Below, piece after piece: positions 46,581 through 58,100 of a DNA stretch of 64,000 nt (the first letter of the stretch is position 1; the number at the start of each line of letters is the position of its first letter). Made by a program: the position numbers and the translations under genes. The notes below the pieces were generated by a model, which saw only the letters and a program-made list of their open reading frames with translations, had not been told where the DNA came from and made no database searches. Source of the stretch: Klebsormidium nitens (Eukaryota > Streptophyta > Klebsormidiophyceae > Klebsormidiales > Klebsormidiaceae); contig DF237166.1 in NCBI GenBank assembly GCA_000708835.1, forward strand, positions 62,001 to 126,000, written 5' to 3'.

Positions 46581-49500
46581 ATGGCAGCACTAGCAGCAAC
46601 ACTGCCAGCAAAGCCGCTTCCAGGAAGCAGCATTGCAAGCTGGCGGGGGCGTCAAGACTCTCCAGGAGGGCAGGTACAGAATACAGAATTCCCGCTAACA
46701 AAATGCAGCCACATTGGCACATGGATAGATACAGGGGTTTCACGTCGATCCGTGAGGGCTCGAAGTACGGTGCCAGCAACACGTTGCACTCCATCAGGAA
46801 CTGTAAAGATGCATGCAATGCATTCGAATGCAGGTAAGCTTTCTGTTCACCTTTCTTGGACACAGATGCGGGCGCTAACTGACTGCCCAATCGAAGCAAG
46901 AACTTCAAGAAATGACATATTTCAATGAGTGGAGGCACTTACTCTGCTCACTTAGACTATCCAGATCTCAAATCTCTTCCTCGAAAGAAATCTCTTACCT
47001 GTTCCCCAAGAATGTTCTGTTAAACAAAGGATTCAGCTTCCTGACATTCATTCGTTTGAGCCCTTGTTCCATAGTGAACAACCCAAAAATGTGATGCTTG
47101 AAGAGATCAGTCCTTAGAATCACACCAATGGAACTGGCTTGAAAGCTGATAGAGTGATCAAGAGGCTCTGGAAAGAACAAAAAGAAAGCTTTTTGCAGCC
47201 AGCCCCTCTAACCAACTATCTGACGGACAAAATGTCTGCTCCAATGCTTAAGCACAGCTATCCCTGCAGGCCCTCCGTTGAAGCCTGCAGTCTTTTTACT
47301 GCCAACCAAAAGGCCCTTGGAAGGTCGCAGACAGAAAGTGAGCCTCCGGGAAGACTATATGGCTTGACCCTTTCAGTGTACGCAGTATGGAGTGTCTCAT
47401 ACAACCTGTCCGATCACTGTATCAGTAGAGTAGATAGCCTGCTCATTTATGGTTGTTGACTGTGTGGAGAAGGAATCTTGCTTCAAGCATGTAATCTTTC
47501 GATCTTTCACCTGTGGTGGCTGGAATGTTTGAGAAAGGAAACCACGCAAGCCTGGTCCAGGCAAAAAGTGGGTGGAAGGAAGCTGACAAGGTTGATTCTG
47601 GGTTCATGGCCAGCTTCTGCAGCTTCGAGCTAGCGCAAGCCCAACAGAAGGAGAACCGCTGACTAAAACTGGTGAGTTCTTTTCTAAGCTGACTCTGTCT
47701 CTCTGCCAGCGCAAGGACAGAATGTCTAAACTGCTTGTCAGCAAAACTTGGTTGTCTTGCTCACTAAACTTTGTATCGAAAAGCCTGCTTAGTTAGACCT
47801 TCCGGCATACTTTCCGTGTGTTCCGCAGGTGTTCGTTGATCGAAAATACGCGGTTTTCTGATATTGTTGTGTGGCTCACCGCAACCTTCCTCAGCTTACA
47901 ACTGAACGGCCAGAAACCAAGCACTTCTCAGCTGCTGCCCTTGCTCCCTGCAATCAAACTCACGCTCGCACCAATGTCTCTCCCAGGATTCATAGCCGAC
48001 AAGAACAACCAATCGAATGCGTATGGTTTGTTGGCCGTTATTGTGGCGGCCAGTGCAGTTGGCGCACTGGCCTTCCCTGAGCAGACCCTGGCCGTGCTTC
48101 TGAACGCGCGTGCGACGCCAGTTTCGCTCTCTGCGGTCCGAGCTGCGGGGGCCAGTCTAATCCCTGTCGCCGCCTCACATCAGTGTCTGAAAGTAAGAGC
48201 TTTTAAACCTTGAAGTCTTACTTGAGTCACATGGGCTAACGAAGGCAGGGACGACGTATGCTGGGTCGACCGTCTAGAAGTCAGCCAAGTGACGACGGTT
48301 TGTGCCGAATAGAAGCCTAAATAAGGAAGGTCGCCCTTTGTTCTTCATGGATTTAATGGTGGGCTCGCTTGTCAGAGTTGTGTCGCAGATAGAGTCAGCC
48401 TGAAAGAGGAATTCCAAAGGCAATCATCTGTGGGGGCCTTCCCAATGGACGACCTTTTCCGGTTGCTGGTGTCTTGAATCAAAGATCGAATGTGAATGCG
48501 GCTATTCTTAGAAGCGAGGCATCCCGGATACGAAGGCGGCAATACGCTCAACCCGTCTGGTGGCATCGATCTCTGCAGGACGCAGCGTCACATAACCGCC
48601 TCTCGTCCGCCACATACAAGCGGCTCAACCTGGCCGTTATCTTCTTCTGGGCGATCGTTTTGTGGATCGTGGTAGCAGCCAAGCTGCAATCGATTCTGCC
48701 GCCAACTTCCTTCGGGTGAGGATTCGGTCACCGTAGATGTACTCCCAGGGACCACAATGAACTGCGAATTCAGATCTCGCTAGATCAAGAAAGCGTATTA
48801 GGTGCCTGGTCCGTGAAATTGAAAGTGTTGTTTTCGATTCGTCAAGCGCGAGCGGCAGAAGGTGAGGCTTTCTATTGTAGAAAGTACAGAGAGCTCCTTA
48901 CCTGCAGTCAAGTGTCTGTCTAAGAACAAGGGGCCGGTTGCAGTCAGCAGCACCGGAATCTCATTTAAATTGACATTTCGAGCAACGGCTTTCCGCGAAT
49001 CGAGCAGGTGGGACTATCTGAATGAGGTGTTTCCTTAAACTACGCCTGCGGAGCACCTCAGACCGGTAGCCAGATTTTCTTCAAAGAAAGCAATCGTCAG
49101 TTCCTGACTCGCACTAACACTTGTCTTCGAAGTGCGCAGATTTAGAATGCTGCGCTGCAGTCATTCTTGTACGAGGCCAGGCCGAGCTTGTGAGATCGAC
49201 CTTGAACAGGTCCATCCATCTGCGAACTATGGCAATATTGCCCTTCCGTTTTCTACGCCCTCATCATTCTCGAAAAAACCCAATCTCCGTTATTCGACGT
49301 CAGCCATCAACACACCAATCCGCAACAGACGCAGTTTAAACAACCAGCATATGTAAGGACTTATGTCCCAATCTCTTATCCCTTTCCATCAACTTCCGCA
49401 GAATCCTCACCGCCATCTCGATCTTCGGCACCGCCCTCCCCTGGCTCATCTCCTCTTCCAGCGGGTCCTCCTTGGTCGCCCTCTACAAGGACTTCTCCTC

Positions 49501-50611
49501 CTCTTACGGCACCGTTCTCAAGCCAACCGGGGCGACCAGCGCCGCCTACGGCTTCTTCTCCGCGGCTTGCTACGCACTCGGGGCGGGGCTTTTCTACTTT
49601 CCCCACCACTTCCAGCTGCGCTATCCGGCGCTGCTCGGCGCATCGACGGCGGTCCCCGACTTCTTCTGGCAAATGCTCGCGAATGTGTACTACGCTTCTA
49701 GCGTCCTGTTCTTCGTGCTCAAGGTGGGGCCGCTTTCGTTTCACTCTTTCAGAATTTCGATAGTAAAAGTACCAGTGGCGATATTTTTGGTCTTTCGCCC
49801 CACTTCTTTCGGCAGATACTCGCGAACGTGTACTACGATTCTAGCGTGCTGTTTTCGTTGTTAAGGTGAAGCCGCTTTTGTTTCGCTCTTTTAAGATCTT
49901 GTAACGAGAGCACTAGTGGCAGTAATTGTGTCGCCTATCCAGCATTCGACTTCGTCTGGCAAGTCTTTGCAAGCTTCCACACGGCCCTCTTTGCTCTCAC
50001 GCCGGAAGATGCATGAGGATCGAAATTTTAATCCCAACATGACGTCGCTTGCTTCCGCCAATGCTTCCTTCAGCCTGGTGCTTGAGGGGGATGACCCTGA
50101 AAGTCTTGCTTTTCCTCTTACTTCAAAGCGCCTGTGTATGTGGAATGGACTAATATTCTCGCTTTTATGTTGAGTTACGGCTATGTTGAGTGAGGTCATG
50201 CCCGGGGGACGGGTGGGGTTACTTTGGGGGTTTAGAGTGGGTACGGGTGCGGAGCATGTTAACTTTGGGTTCAGATTCTAAGTTTGTTTGAGCCCGGGGA
50301 CTTGATCAAACTCAACATAAAATCGAGACGTAAGAATGGACTCGCTCACCTGCTCGGCGGCATATACTTACGTTATCCGTTTTGCCTTGCAGGACGCATC
50401 CGAGCGGGGTCGCCTGGCCGCGAGCACGTTCAAGAACCTCAACGCCAGCTTCGCGGCTGCTTCGCTTACGATCCTACTCAACTTCGTAACCGAGTTTTTG
50501 AAACTGAACCACAGCATAGGCGATGTCGGGCTGGGCTGGTCGTTCCAAGTACTGGTTTTGGGGCTTGTGTTTGTAGTGACGTCGTACAACTACTTGACAG
50601 CCCGGAAATGA
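46581..50611 (+). CDS. Predicted plastid multi-pass membrane protein, function unknown
   Basis: I do not recognise the family. Proposed exons 46581-46673, 47623-47671, 47987-48192, 48579-48715, 49402-49723 and 50393-50611 have GT-AG borders and matching phases (0, 1, 0, 2, 0), giving 341 residues. The last four are well supported; the first two are inferred from phase and sense. They give a leader MAALAATLPAKPLPGSS and a typical plastid cleavage area (LRASAS). The body has about five hydrophobic segments: YGLLAVIVAASAVGALAF, NLAVIFFWAIVLWIVVAA, ILTAISIFGTALPWLI, a segment around FFSAACYALGAGLFYF, and VLVLGLVFVVTSYNYL at the C-terminus. A stretch FWQMLANVYYASSVLFF may also be in the membrane. 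Plastid envelope or thylakoid location is inferred. Without the first two exons the protein could instead start at an ATG at 47974, just before the exon 3 acceptor. Confidence 0.72.
49815..49866 (+). repeat. Copy of the 3' edge of exon 5 of the plastid membrane protein gene
   Basis: The run actcgcgaacgtgtactacg then attctagcgtgctgttttcg copies exon 5 codons for LANVYYASSVLFF (49674-49723) with a few changes, followed by ttaaggtga where the exon has ctcaaggtgg. The intron bases after it (agccgcttttgtttcgctct) also match those after the true donor, so the copied unit spans the junction. A weaker partial echo (gacttcgtctggcaagtctt) follows at about 49949-49968. Confidence 0.9.
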
Positions 50612-50654
50612 CACAGTTTGTTGTTTGAATTTTTCGCTTACATGCTCCAGACCA

Positions 50655-50712
50655 ACTCACAACATAGGCGATGTCGGGCTTGGCTGTTCCTGTTCGTTGT
50701 TACGTCCTAGCC
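50655..50712 (+). repeat. Degenerate copy of the last exon's end, just past the stop codon
   Basis: cacaacataggcgatgtcgg then gcttggctgttcctgttcgt resembles the final exon (50510-50590, cacagcataggcgatgtcgg). The copy lacks the middle part of the original and lies 45 bp after the stop. Confidence 0.8.
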
Positions 50713-52308
50713 TACAAGCAGCCAATAATTTGTGTTGATAGGATTTTGAAACCAGGACCCGCAGGCTATCTGAAGCAGCTCAAAATGCATGCGCGCACGT
50801 CTACTTATGAACTATGGCAAGAAGTTGTTCTTGACGAAGCTAAGGTCGTTGTAAGAAGGAAAACGATACATTCTAAGTTCAGTGGCACCTCCGATTCCGA
50901 GCTTCCTTTTCCGTTGTCCTGCGTGCACATGGTTGGCGTGACAACGTTTACAAATCGACATGAGGCCAGTCGGTTGCATGAGCACTTGAAAGGCATTTCA
51001 AGTTTGACAGATCATTACAACATCATGCATCATGCTTCTTGACAGCTGTCACGGCAAGATCGACTAAAGCTAGCGATCTGAGTAAACCAGACGAAAACTA
51101 TATGATTGAGCTAATTGCTGCTCGATCGCATATGTGGCAATACGCGTTTAGTTCGCTCTCTAGCGAGTATCGTACAGATCCACATGGTACTACATAATTT
51201 GCCACTGGATTTCCGACGTGATCAAGCATGTATAGGCGGCTATATAGTGTCACTTCCAAGAGCTCGGATTGCATCGAGGGGGCATGCACTGCAAACTTAT
51301 ATATAGCCGTCTAGCATATATAAATGCCATATGCAGCTGCATATGGCATTTATATATGCCCTATACCAAGGATCAACCGGCATCGTTGTATCCGGGCGGC
51401 CATCTTCTCTAGGAATGACCATGTGTTAATTCAGACTTATGCGTACGGTAGCTTATATATCAAGATTCCACTACGTACTATGTTCTATAAACATCACGTG
51501 AATTCTATCGCTTTCTAAAAAGCTCGTCAATGTCAGGCTGCACTCACCATCGAGTAGGTAGGTCACCAGATTGGCACAAAGTCACAAAGGAATGAGACGT
51601 TGTTTTGTGGCTTAGCAAGTCGCGGAGGGATCCCCTCAGATCTACCTTGATAGCTAGATCAACCGGTGCCTAGGTCTGTCGATCGGGTGAAAGTCGATCA
51701 CGCCGATCCATGCCCCGGTAGGGTGGCCGATCGACCGGTGGAAGTAGCGCGGCCCAAAGCGCTTCAGAAGTTAAGTTAAGACTGCGCCCGGTTCACAACT
51801 TACCGGGACAATATTATTGCAATTCCACCGACCAACCTTCCGCCCCATGCACTGCCTAGACTCGGCCGTGCTGCTCAATGCGCTGCAGCCTGCATGCAAG
51901 GTTATATGCGTATATATATCTGATATATCTTATATAGATAGCCTCGCATATAGTAGTCACATGGTTCGAGACAGCAACGGCGTGCGCTTTGGGCTGAGCT
52001 TCCACAAGGAGGTGGCATTTGAGTTATGTAGTACAAAAGCGTAGAATCCATGAGCTGAATGTAGACGTCGCAGGTGGGGCGCAGATTGACTGCTTCAACG
52101 TAGCCAACAGCATTGACTTTGCTTCAAGTACTGCATTTAGGATGCGCTGATTGTGAGTTTCTGTCCACCATTTCGCAATTGAACAGTCCAAATCCCTTCT
52201 CTGTAGCTGTTAGTTGCGTGCAGCAGCCAGTTCTTCGCTTGACAAAGAATACCAACAAGAAGACTGCACAAGATTGAAGTGCTTCTGCTAACACGGTTGT
52301 TCAAAAGG
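50713..52308. other. Intergenic stretch with a palindrome
   Basis: No coding exon supported. Contains the perfect 46-bp palindrome at 51314-51359 and AT-rich tracts near 51910-51950. Confidence 0.4.
51314..51359. repeat. Perfect 46-bp palindrome
   Basis: Centre at CAGCTG; both arms run gcatatataaatgccatatg inward and match base for base over 23 positions. No spacer. Confidence 0.97.
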
Positions 52309-53243
52309 ATGTCTTCCTACGACCAGGCTGGTGAGTACTCAACACTTGCTCTACTTCAAGACAAGGACTTGTTCAATGAATGATTAAGAAGCTTTAGCTC
52401 CCATTGCAGCATTGGAGGTCTCTGGCAGGACTTACGTGGCAGGTATGAGCCAACAGTCAGCTTCCCCATTTCATGCACTTTGAAGTCTCTGTTCAGCAAA
52501 ACACAGTCTGATAGATAGATTATCAGACACATCTCTGGAAGATTATACATTCTGCTAGTCACTGCACAACGCTCATGACTTGCAAATCCTCTTCTCTGCA
52601 GATCTGAAGGACATGGAGGCTGTGCATGAACTGGTGAGACACCTTACCAATCTGCTTACTACATGCATGATGTTCACACCTTTCACAGCTTCTTCAAGTA
52701 CAAAGCCATAGAATGCTCCAAACAGCATCTCCACGCAATTCATTCTTGGAAGAGCGCTCTTTGGTGTTCCATGCCACAATTGATGCTTAAAAGCCAATTA
52801 TGCAGGGCAGGACAGATAGGAAGAGGCTGATATGAGGACGTGCTTTGCGCAAGACTTCTAGCCTACACCAAACAATGGACACATTTGGACAGATTTAGAC
52901 ACATTGCCCTTATGTCATCTTTGTCCAAGAAAAGCAAAAAGTCACGACCTGATCTGGAGGTTTTGTATAGCCCTCCCATGTCTGTTGGGGCGGCAGCTTT
53001 CAGTCAAGCATGCACTTTCACCAACCGACACTTGTCTTTTTTCTATGTCCAGGAGCCAATCAGAGTCAACGGTTGCGACATTCGGGTCACGACGTCCGGG
53101 CTAGTGCTGCCGGACGCCTTGGCTGCAATCTTCCAGCCAGTGGACAACCACATGCAGCTCCTGAGAACAGCAGTCACAGCCGAGGCCATGGAGAGATGGG
53201 GCTACGACGTCAGGAGCGTGAAGCTCGCAAACCCTTACAAGCA
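52309..53243 (+). CDS. Possible small gene, function unknown (3' end not located)
   Basis: Candidate exons 52309-52330, 52410-52442, 52602-52633 and 53053-53243 all have GT-AG borders and matching phases (1, 1, 0), starting at an ATG (MSSYDQA). Together they would encode about 92 residues, including GRTYVADLKDMEAVHEL and VNGCDIRVTTSGLVLPDALA. No family recognised. The last exon ends before a strong gtaagt. That intron holds a DNA transposon starting 24 bp after the donor. A possible final exon near 54926-54947 would add EQERKS and a stop; this is speculative. An alternative exon at 52806 would end the protein at once with a stop codon. Very short exons make the model uncertain. Confidence 0.4.
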
Positions 53244-53261
53244 GTAAGTATCCAGATGAGG

Positions 53262-54059
53262 CTTGAATGGGCCCCGGACCATGCATATTAGCATATGGTC
53301 TACAAGGATTTTGGGGCCGTGGCATACGGCATATCGGCCAAAAACTGATTTGGCATCCGGCATATTGGCATCTGCAATATGCCAATATGTCTAAGATAGT
53401 CTAGTATAACGTGTTTTCTGGCCCTGAATGGCGTACACTTCGATTACGAATGTTCTGACATGTTCTGGCTTATCTAATCCGTTTATCAAGCTAGGTATGA
53501 GCAAACAATAGCAACTATTATTTAGACCGTATACATCATATACCAGCAGGTTTTGTGAGGTTATGTGCTTTTAAAACGGAAAAGTCGCTTTTGGATTATA
53601 CTGAAAACTTACACAAAAACGCAAAAAACTTCTCGTGAATGCAAGGCGTATATTAGATGGACCAGCTCGCTTATGGTTCGCGGTTGAGTAGGCTTCCCCG
53701 AGGTCCACAAATTCGGCTGGTACCATACGGGCCAGCCAAACATTACAAGCTCACCAAACGAAGTTTCTCGCATTTTTGCTATCATAAATGGTGGAATTTG
53801 ATGTTCTTGTAAGTAGTGATTGAACCTGTTACACTCAGCTGCCTCGAAACAGTAAATCGGCATGAAAATTTAGTGTCTGCCGTCGTTTTTGAGCCGCATA
53901 CGGCCATTTTCAAGTCAAAAAACAAAGATTTAGCATATATGCTGATTGCATATAACATAACCCAAAAAGAGGCGCTCGGCATATGGCAGAACGGCCAAAA
54001 ACTCGGCTGGCATATGGCATATTGAAGTCGAAATATGCATGGTCCGGGGCCCACTTGAA
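53262..54059. mobile_element. Non-autonomous DNA transposon (MITE-like), 786 bp
   Basis: The element itself spans 53268-54053. Its ends are perfect 22-bp inverted repeats starting TGGGCCCCGGACCATGCATA, and it is flanked on both sides by the direct repeat CTTGAA (53262-53267 and 54054-54059), a 6-bp target-site duplication. Near both ends are many copies of GGCATAT/ATATGCC-type words and the phrase cggccaaaaactc or cggccaaaaactg, which could be subterminal transposase-binding motifs. No transposase gene fits inside, so it must have moved using an enzyme from elsewhere. Superfamily not assigned. Confidence 0.92.
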
Positions 54060-55120
54060 CACTACAGATATAGTGCCGATAAGTAGACTGGTCACAAGCT
54101 GGTGTACAAGGTTTGCAAGGTCTTGGGAGAAGCTTCCGTGAGGCTGTCTTCAAGAGTTTCTTGCCTTTTGAGAATGGCATGGATCAAGACTGCGAGGTTC
54201 ACTTGGCGGCAGGTGGTTTGACCATCGGAGGAGCAAGTTAGCACTGTTCAAAAGCTATCTGAAGGAAGGACAAAGCAGAGGGCAGATGTCAAATAGTCAT
54301 GGCTGTACAGCTGGTTAGTGGTACTGACAGCTGTCATTGGTGGCATTAGTTGAGGGCATTGCCAGTCAGAGGCTGAGCGCCAACTTGCACCGTCGTTTTT
54401 CCCTTGTCGACTTCAGCAAATACAATTACGACGCATCAATCTCTTGCGAGGCCATCTCGACAACTTGTGGAGTCCTTTGGACCTATTGAGAAGCATATGA
54501 GCGAAAAGGACTTGGTTTAGGAGCACCACTTAGGAATTCTAAATCAAAAGTTGTTTGCAATCAAAGCGGCACAGCTGGCAAGTGGCAGAGACAGCTGGCG
54601 CGTGAATGGAAGGGGTTGTCTGACAGCTGTCACCTCTGTCCTAAAACTGGTCAGCAGCAGACAGATCTTTGTACAGCTGGCATCTTTTGATTTAATTCAA
54701 ACTGGCATATACGGAACCCTTGCAAAGCAACCCTTGCATTCGCATCTTTTTGTGGGGAACGAGCAAGAGGAACCGTGCTTTCTTCACCCACCTTTGGGCC
54801 CAGTCTTGGATATTCTCGCCTTGAGGATGACAAACCCGCACAAACAGAGTTCTTTGTTTTGCAGCCGCAGTGCGGTACTCCGTTTTCCGCATTTTTACCA
54901 TCGCAAACTAATTGTTCTTTTATAGAGAACAGGAAAGAAAGTCTTGATAGCTGCAAATGAAATGCAAGCACCTGCGGAGAAGCGAGTCCTCTAAATTTAC
55001 CAGACATTTAAGCTGGAAATTTCGATTTTCTACTTATGTTGGAGTAGGCAGGTCTGTAGCTTCCACGCACTCCATCGTTTCCTAGCGCACACGCACGCAG
55101 ACGAGCCTTGTGAGTGCAGA
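54060..55120. other. Stretch between transposon and next gene
   Basis: May contain the 3' exon of the preceding small gene and the promoter of the next one. Apart from the speculative exon at 54926-54947, nothing clear was seen. Confidence 0.35.
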
Positions 55121-58100
55121 ATGCGAGGAGAAAAGGCCGAAAAATGCGACAAGAGGCGCCACAACTTTCTCAAGCTCTACTGGCAAAAACTGGAGGATGA
55201 GTACAAGCGGATACGGAAGGTAAGAACTACGAGTACACTTGAACTTAACCGTGCGGTTGCGCCTGAGCACTCGTATCTGCACGCTTCTGTTAGGCGCGAG
55301 ATGCGAAAGCCCCTCATGTTTGACAAACCGGTTGGATACTCGTTGGCCCCAGCTTACACAGGTTTGATCATGAAGGTCAAGGAAGCGTGTGTATCTCTTC
55401 AGGCACGAGTTTTCTGATAAATTCTTGCATGTGGCACCCGTTCAGCTCTCTCTTTGAGGTCATAGGACCGATCAATCCGACCAGACACCTTGTTCATCTA
55501 CATAAAATCTTGATTGGGTCGAGAAGCTCTCGGCTGAAGGTACTCTGGAGCTAGTCGGGTCCGCTTATCCAACGGGTCCATCGTAACAATCAGATCAATC
55601 GCTGACGGCATCCTGAAACGCTTCTCACTTGATGGCCTCAAACACAGTCACTTAGACCAAGTCGCCCCACATGTTCGATTGGGCCAGAAGATTCCTCCCA
55701 AACCTTGGTGTTCTTCTCTCTTTTGTGACGCACATGGATCGGAGCATAACAGATATGTTAAGGATCGAAATATGTTTGATCATGCATACTGTATCAAAAC
55801 TTCGGCATATAAATACCGATTGGTGTGGGCCGCAAGGTTCCCGTTCTTGGCTGACGTCACACCTCGTTCCTCCAAGCTCCGACTGGTGAAAACATAGTCG
55901 GGTTACATTTTCACCGCTGACGTCATTGCGGAACCCCACAGGCGGCCTTTATGAAGAGGAAGCGCTCCCGGCCCTACTATCAATGCCGCGACCAGCGCGC
56001 CATTCAGATGCCACGTGTCAATTACGGATCCCAAGGGATGGACGGTGGGGACAAGCCGGGAGACTGGGGGCGACAGTCTGGGAGCGTGAGCGGCGAAACG
56101 GCGAAAGAAGAGGACGGAAGAGAGGGAAAGGAGGGTTCTACGCGCCGGTGGGTTTCCGGAAGACGAGCGGAGCAGAACGGAAGCGGAACCGAGAATCCAA
56201 ATGGGAACGGGAACGGGAATGGAAACGGCAACGGAAACGGAACCCGGATTGAGAGGGAAGCAGCGGAACGGGGGAATGGCAGGGCGGGTGTGGTGACGCC
56301 GGAGCCGGAACAAGGGGATGGGCCGCGGAACAACGGAGTGCGCAGCGATGGAAAGGCTGTAAGCTGCGAGACAAGTGCGAGTGAGGAGGAAGGTTATACG
56401 ATTCCAGCAGAGTCGCTCAACTCAGAACACTTTCGGACTGGAGTCCAGGAGCTCCTTGCGAGAACAAGAGATATGAAGGCAAGGAGCGTCGCCGAGAAGG
56501 CGGGCAACGGGCACAGCGGCTGGGGCGCGGTCGAGATATTGACGGAGGCGATCGAGCGGGAGCTAAACGGAGTCGAGAGGGTACTTTCAGTGGCGGTGGA
56601 AGGAAAAGTTGGGGACGAAGAAGCGCGAGAAATCGGTCGGCACATGATGAGGGTCCAGAAGCTCAATTCCTTGGAGAGTTTCCACGAGTTGCTCGCCAGT
56701 GAGACGGAAGCCGGCGGAATGGGCGGCGATCGGATTCCGGCGAAAGCCCCGGAGGCGAAACAGCCGGACGACTACCTAGAGGGCATCGCGCAACTTTTCG
56801 CAGAGAAGGACGCAGAGGAGGCGAGCAAGTCAGCGAACGCAGGCGACAACGATGGGTCCCCAAACGATCCCGGAAACACGAGCCCCCCGGTGAAGCAGCA
56901 GTCGTTCCGCCCAGAGATTGCGGCTCCTTTCGTGGAGCGCTCTCCTAACTTTCCCACGCGCAACACCTCTGTCGCGGATGGCTCGGACACATGCCAGACC
57001 TTGGGGAAGGGCGGCCGCGCAAGCGCAACTACCGGAAAGGAGAACGCTTCGCCGATGCAAAGTCTTAGCGACAACCAGAGCGGGGAGAAAGGTTTTGGAA
57101 GCGGGAGCAACGCCGGATTTTCAGATGAAGGGGAAGGCTCTGAAGCGGAGGATGACTCCGGCCGATCAGAAAACAGGGCCGGCTACGGCCACCGGTCACG
57201 GAACGAGTCCAATGGAAAATGGGAACCTGGATTTGTCCCACTTGTAGCTGGAATCGAGCGACATGCAGTTGGAGTCATACAGCGGTATAGCAGGGCCTTT
57301 GGGAACGCCAGCATAGGTGAGGAAAATCAATGCGAGAGCGAAGCCGTCCAGGGGGGCGGAAGGGGGGCTAAGTTGTACCCTGCGCCCGGGGAAAGCCTTC
57401 CGGGGAGCGTGAGCGTGGGCCAGAAGAAGGGGCCGGGAAGCCTTCGGAGCAGCGTGGGGTCGAGTGGGGCTGTCAGCCTACAGGGGAGCCTCAGCAGAGC
57501 TGTCAATTCACAGAATCCCATCAGCAGGGAGCAGGTGATGCGGTTGGCGGACCCGCTGTTGGCCGTCTTTGTGGACCTCACCGGCGGGGTAAGTTTTACG
57601 AAGCTCGTACATCGTGAACCGTGGTTAGCTGCGTAAATGTCTCTTGGTATGGCAGCTCTGGGAGGAGCGCGTAAAGAACGTCTCAGCTTGGCTCTAAGAT
57701 GAGCTTCGAATAACGCGGACGTGCAATTGCGTGGGCGTCCATTTCTGTTGCAGGGGCCGGACATACCTCGTCAATGTATCGTTTGTCAGAATGGTTGATG
57801 GCAGAATGGTAAAGAAGTCTTAATTGCGCGATTCCTGCACCGTCCAACCGTTAATCTTTAGACAGCCCAAAGCCTGAGGAGACGTTGAGCATCTGTTGCA
57901 TCACTGCCGAGCAATTTAGAACGAGGGTCTTGTTTCCCTGCAGGACCGAGCAGCGGCCATGCGTATGTTTCATTGGGCGATCGAGCTTTCGTCTCTGCCG
58001 CTGCATCTGCGGTGGGTTTACATTCTGCAAATTGAAGTGCTAGGCTTCAAAGAGACCAGGAATTGTCCCGCAAATCCATTCGAGCGTACGTGTGGAAGGC

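Noticed and set aside
50671-51042. Open frame of 123 codons after the plastid membrane gene
   Set aside because: Starts inside the degenerate copy of the last exon and shows no recognisable domain or splice logic; could be chance.
51755-51795. Short resemblance to 5S rRNA (cagaagttaagttaagactg region)
   Set aside because: Only about 12 bases match the conserved part and the rest of a 5S gene, including its ends and internal promoter, is missing.
52806-52835. Alternative exon GRTDRKRLI followed by stop in the small gene
   Set aside because: It would end the protein after some 38 residues while a longer in-phase exon follows at 53053; kept only as an alternative.
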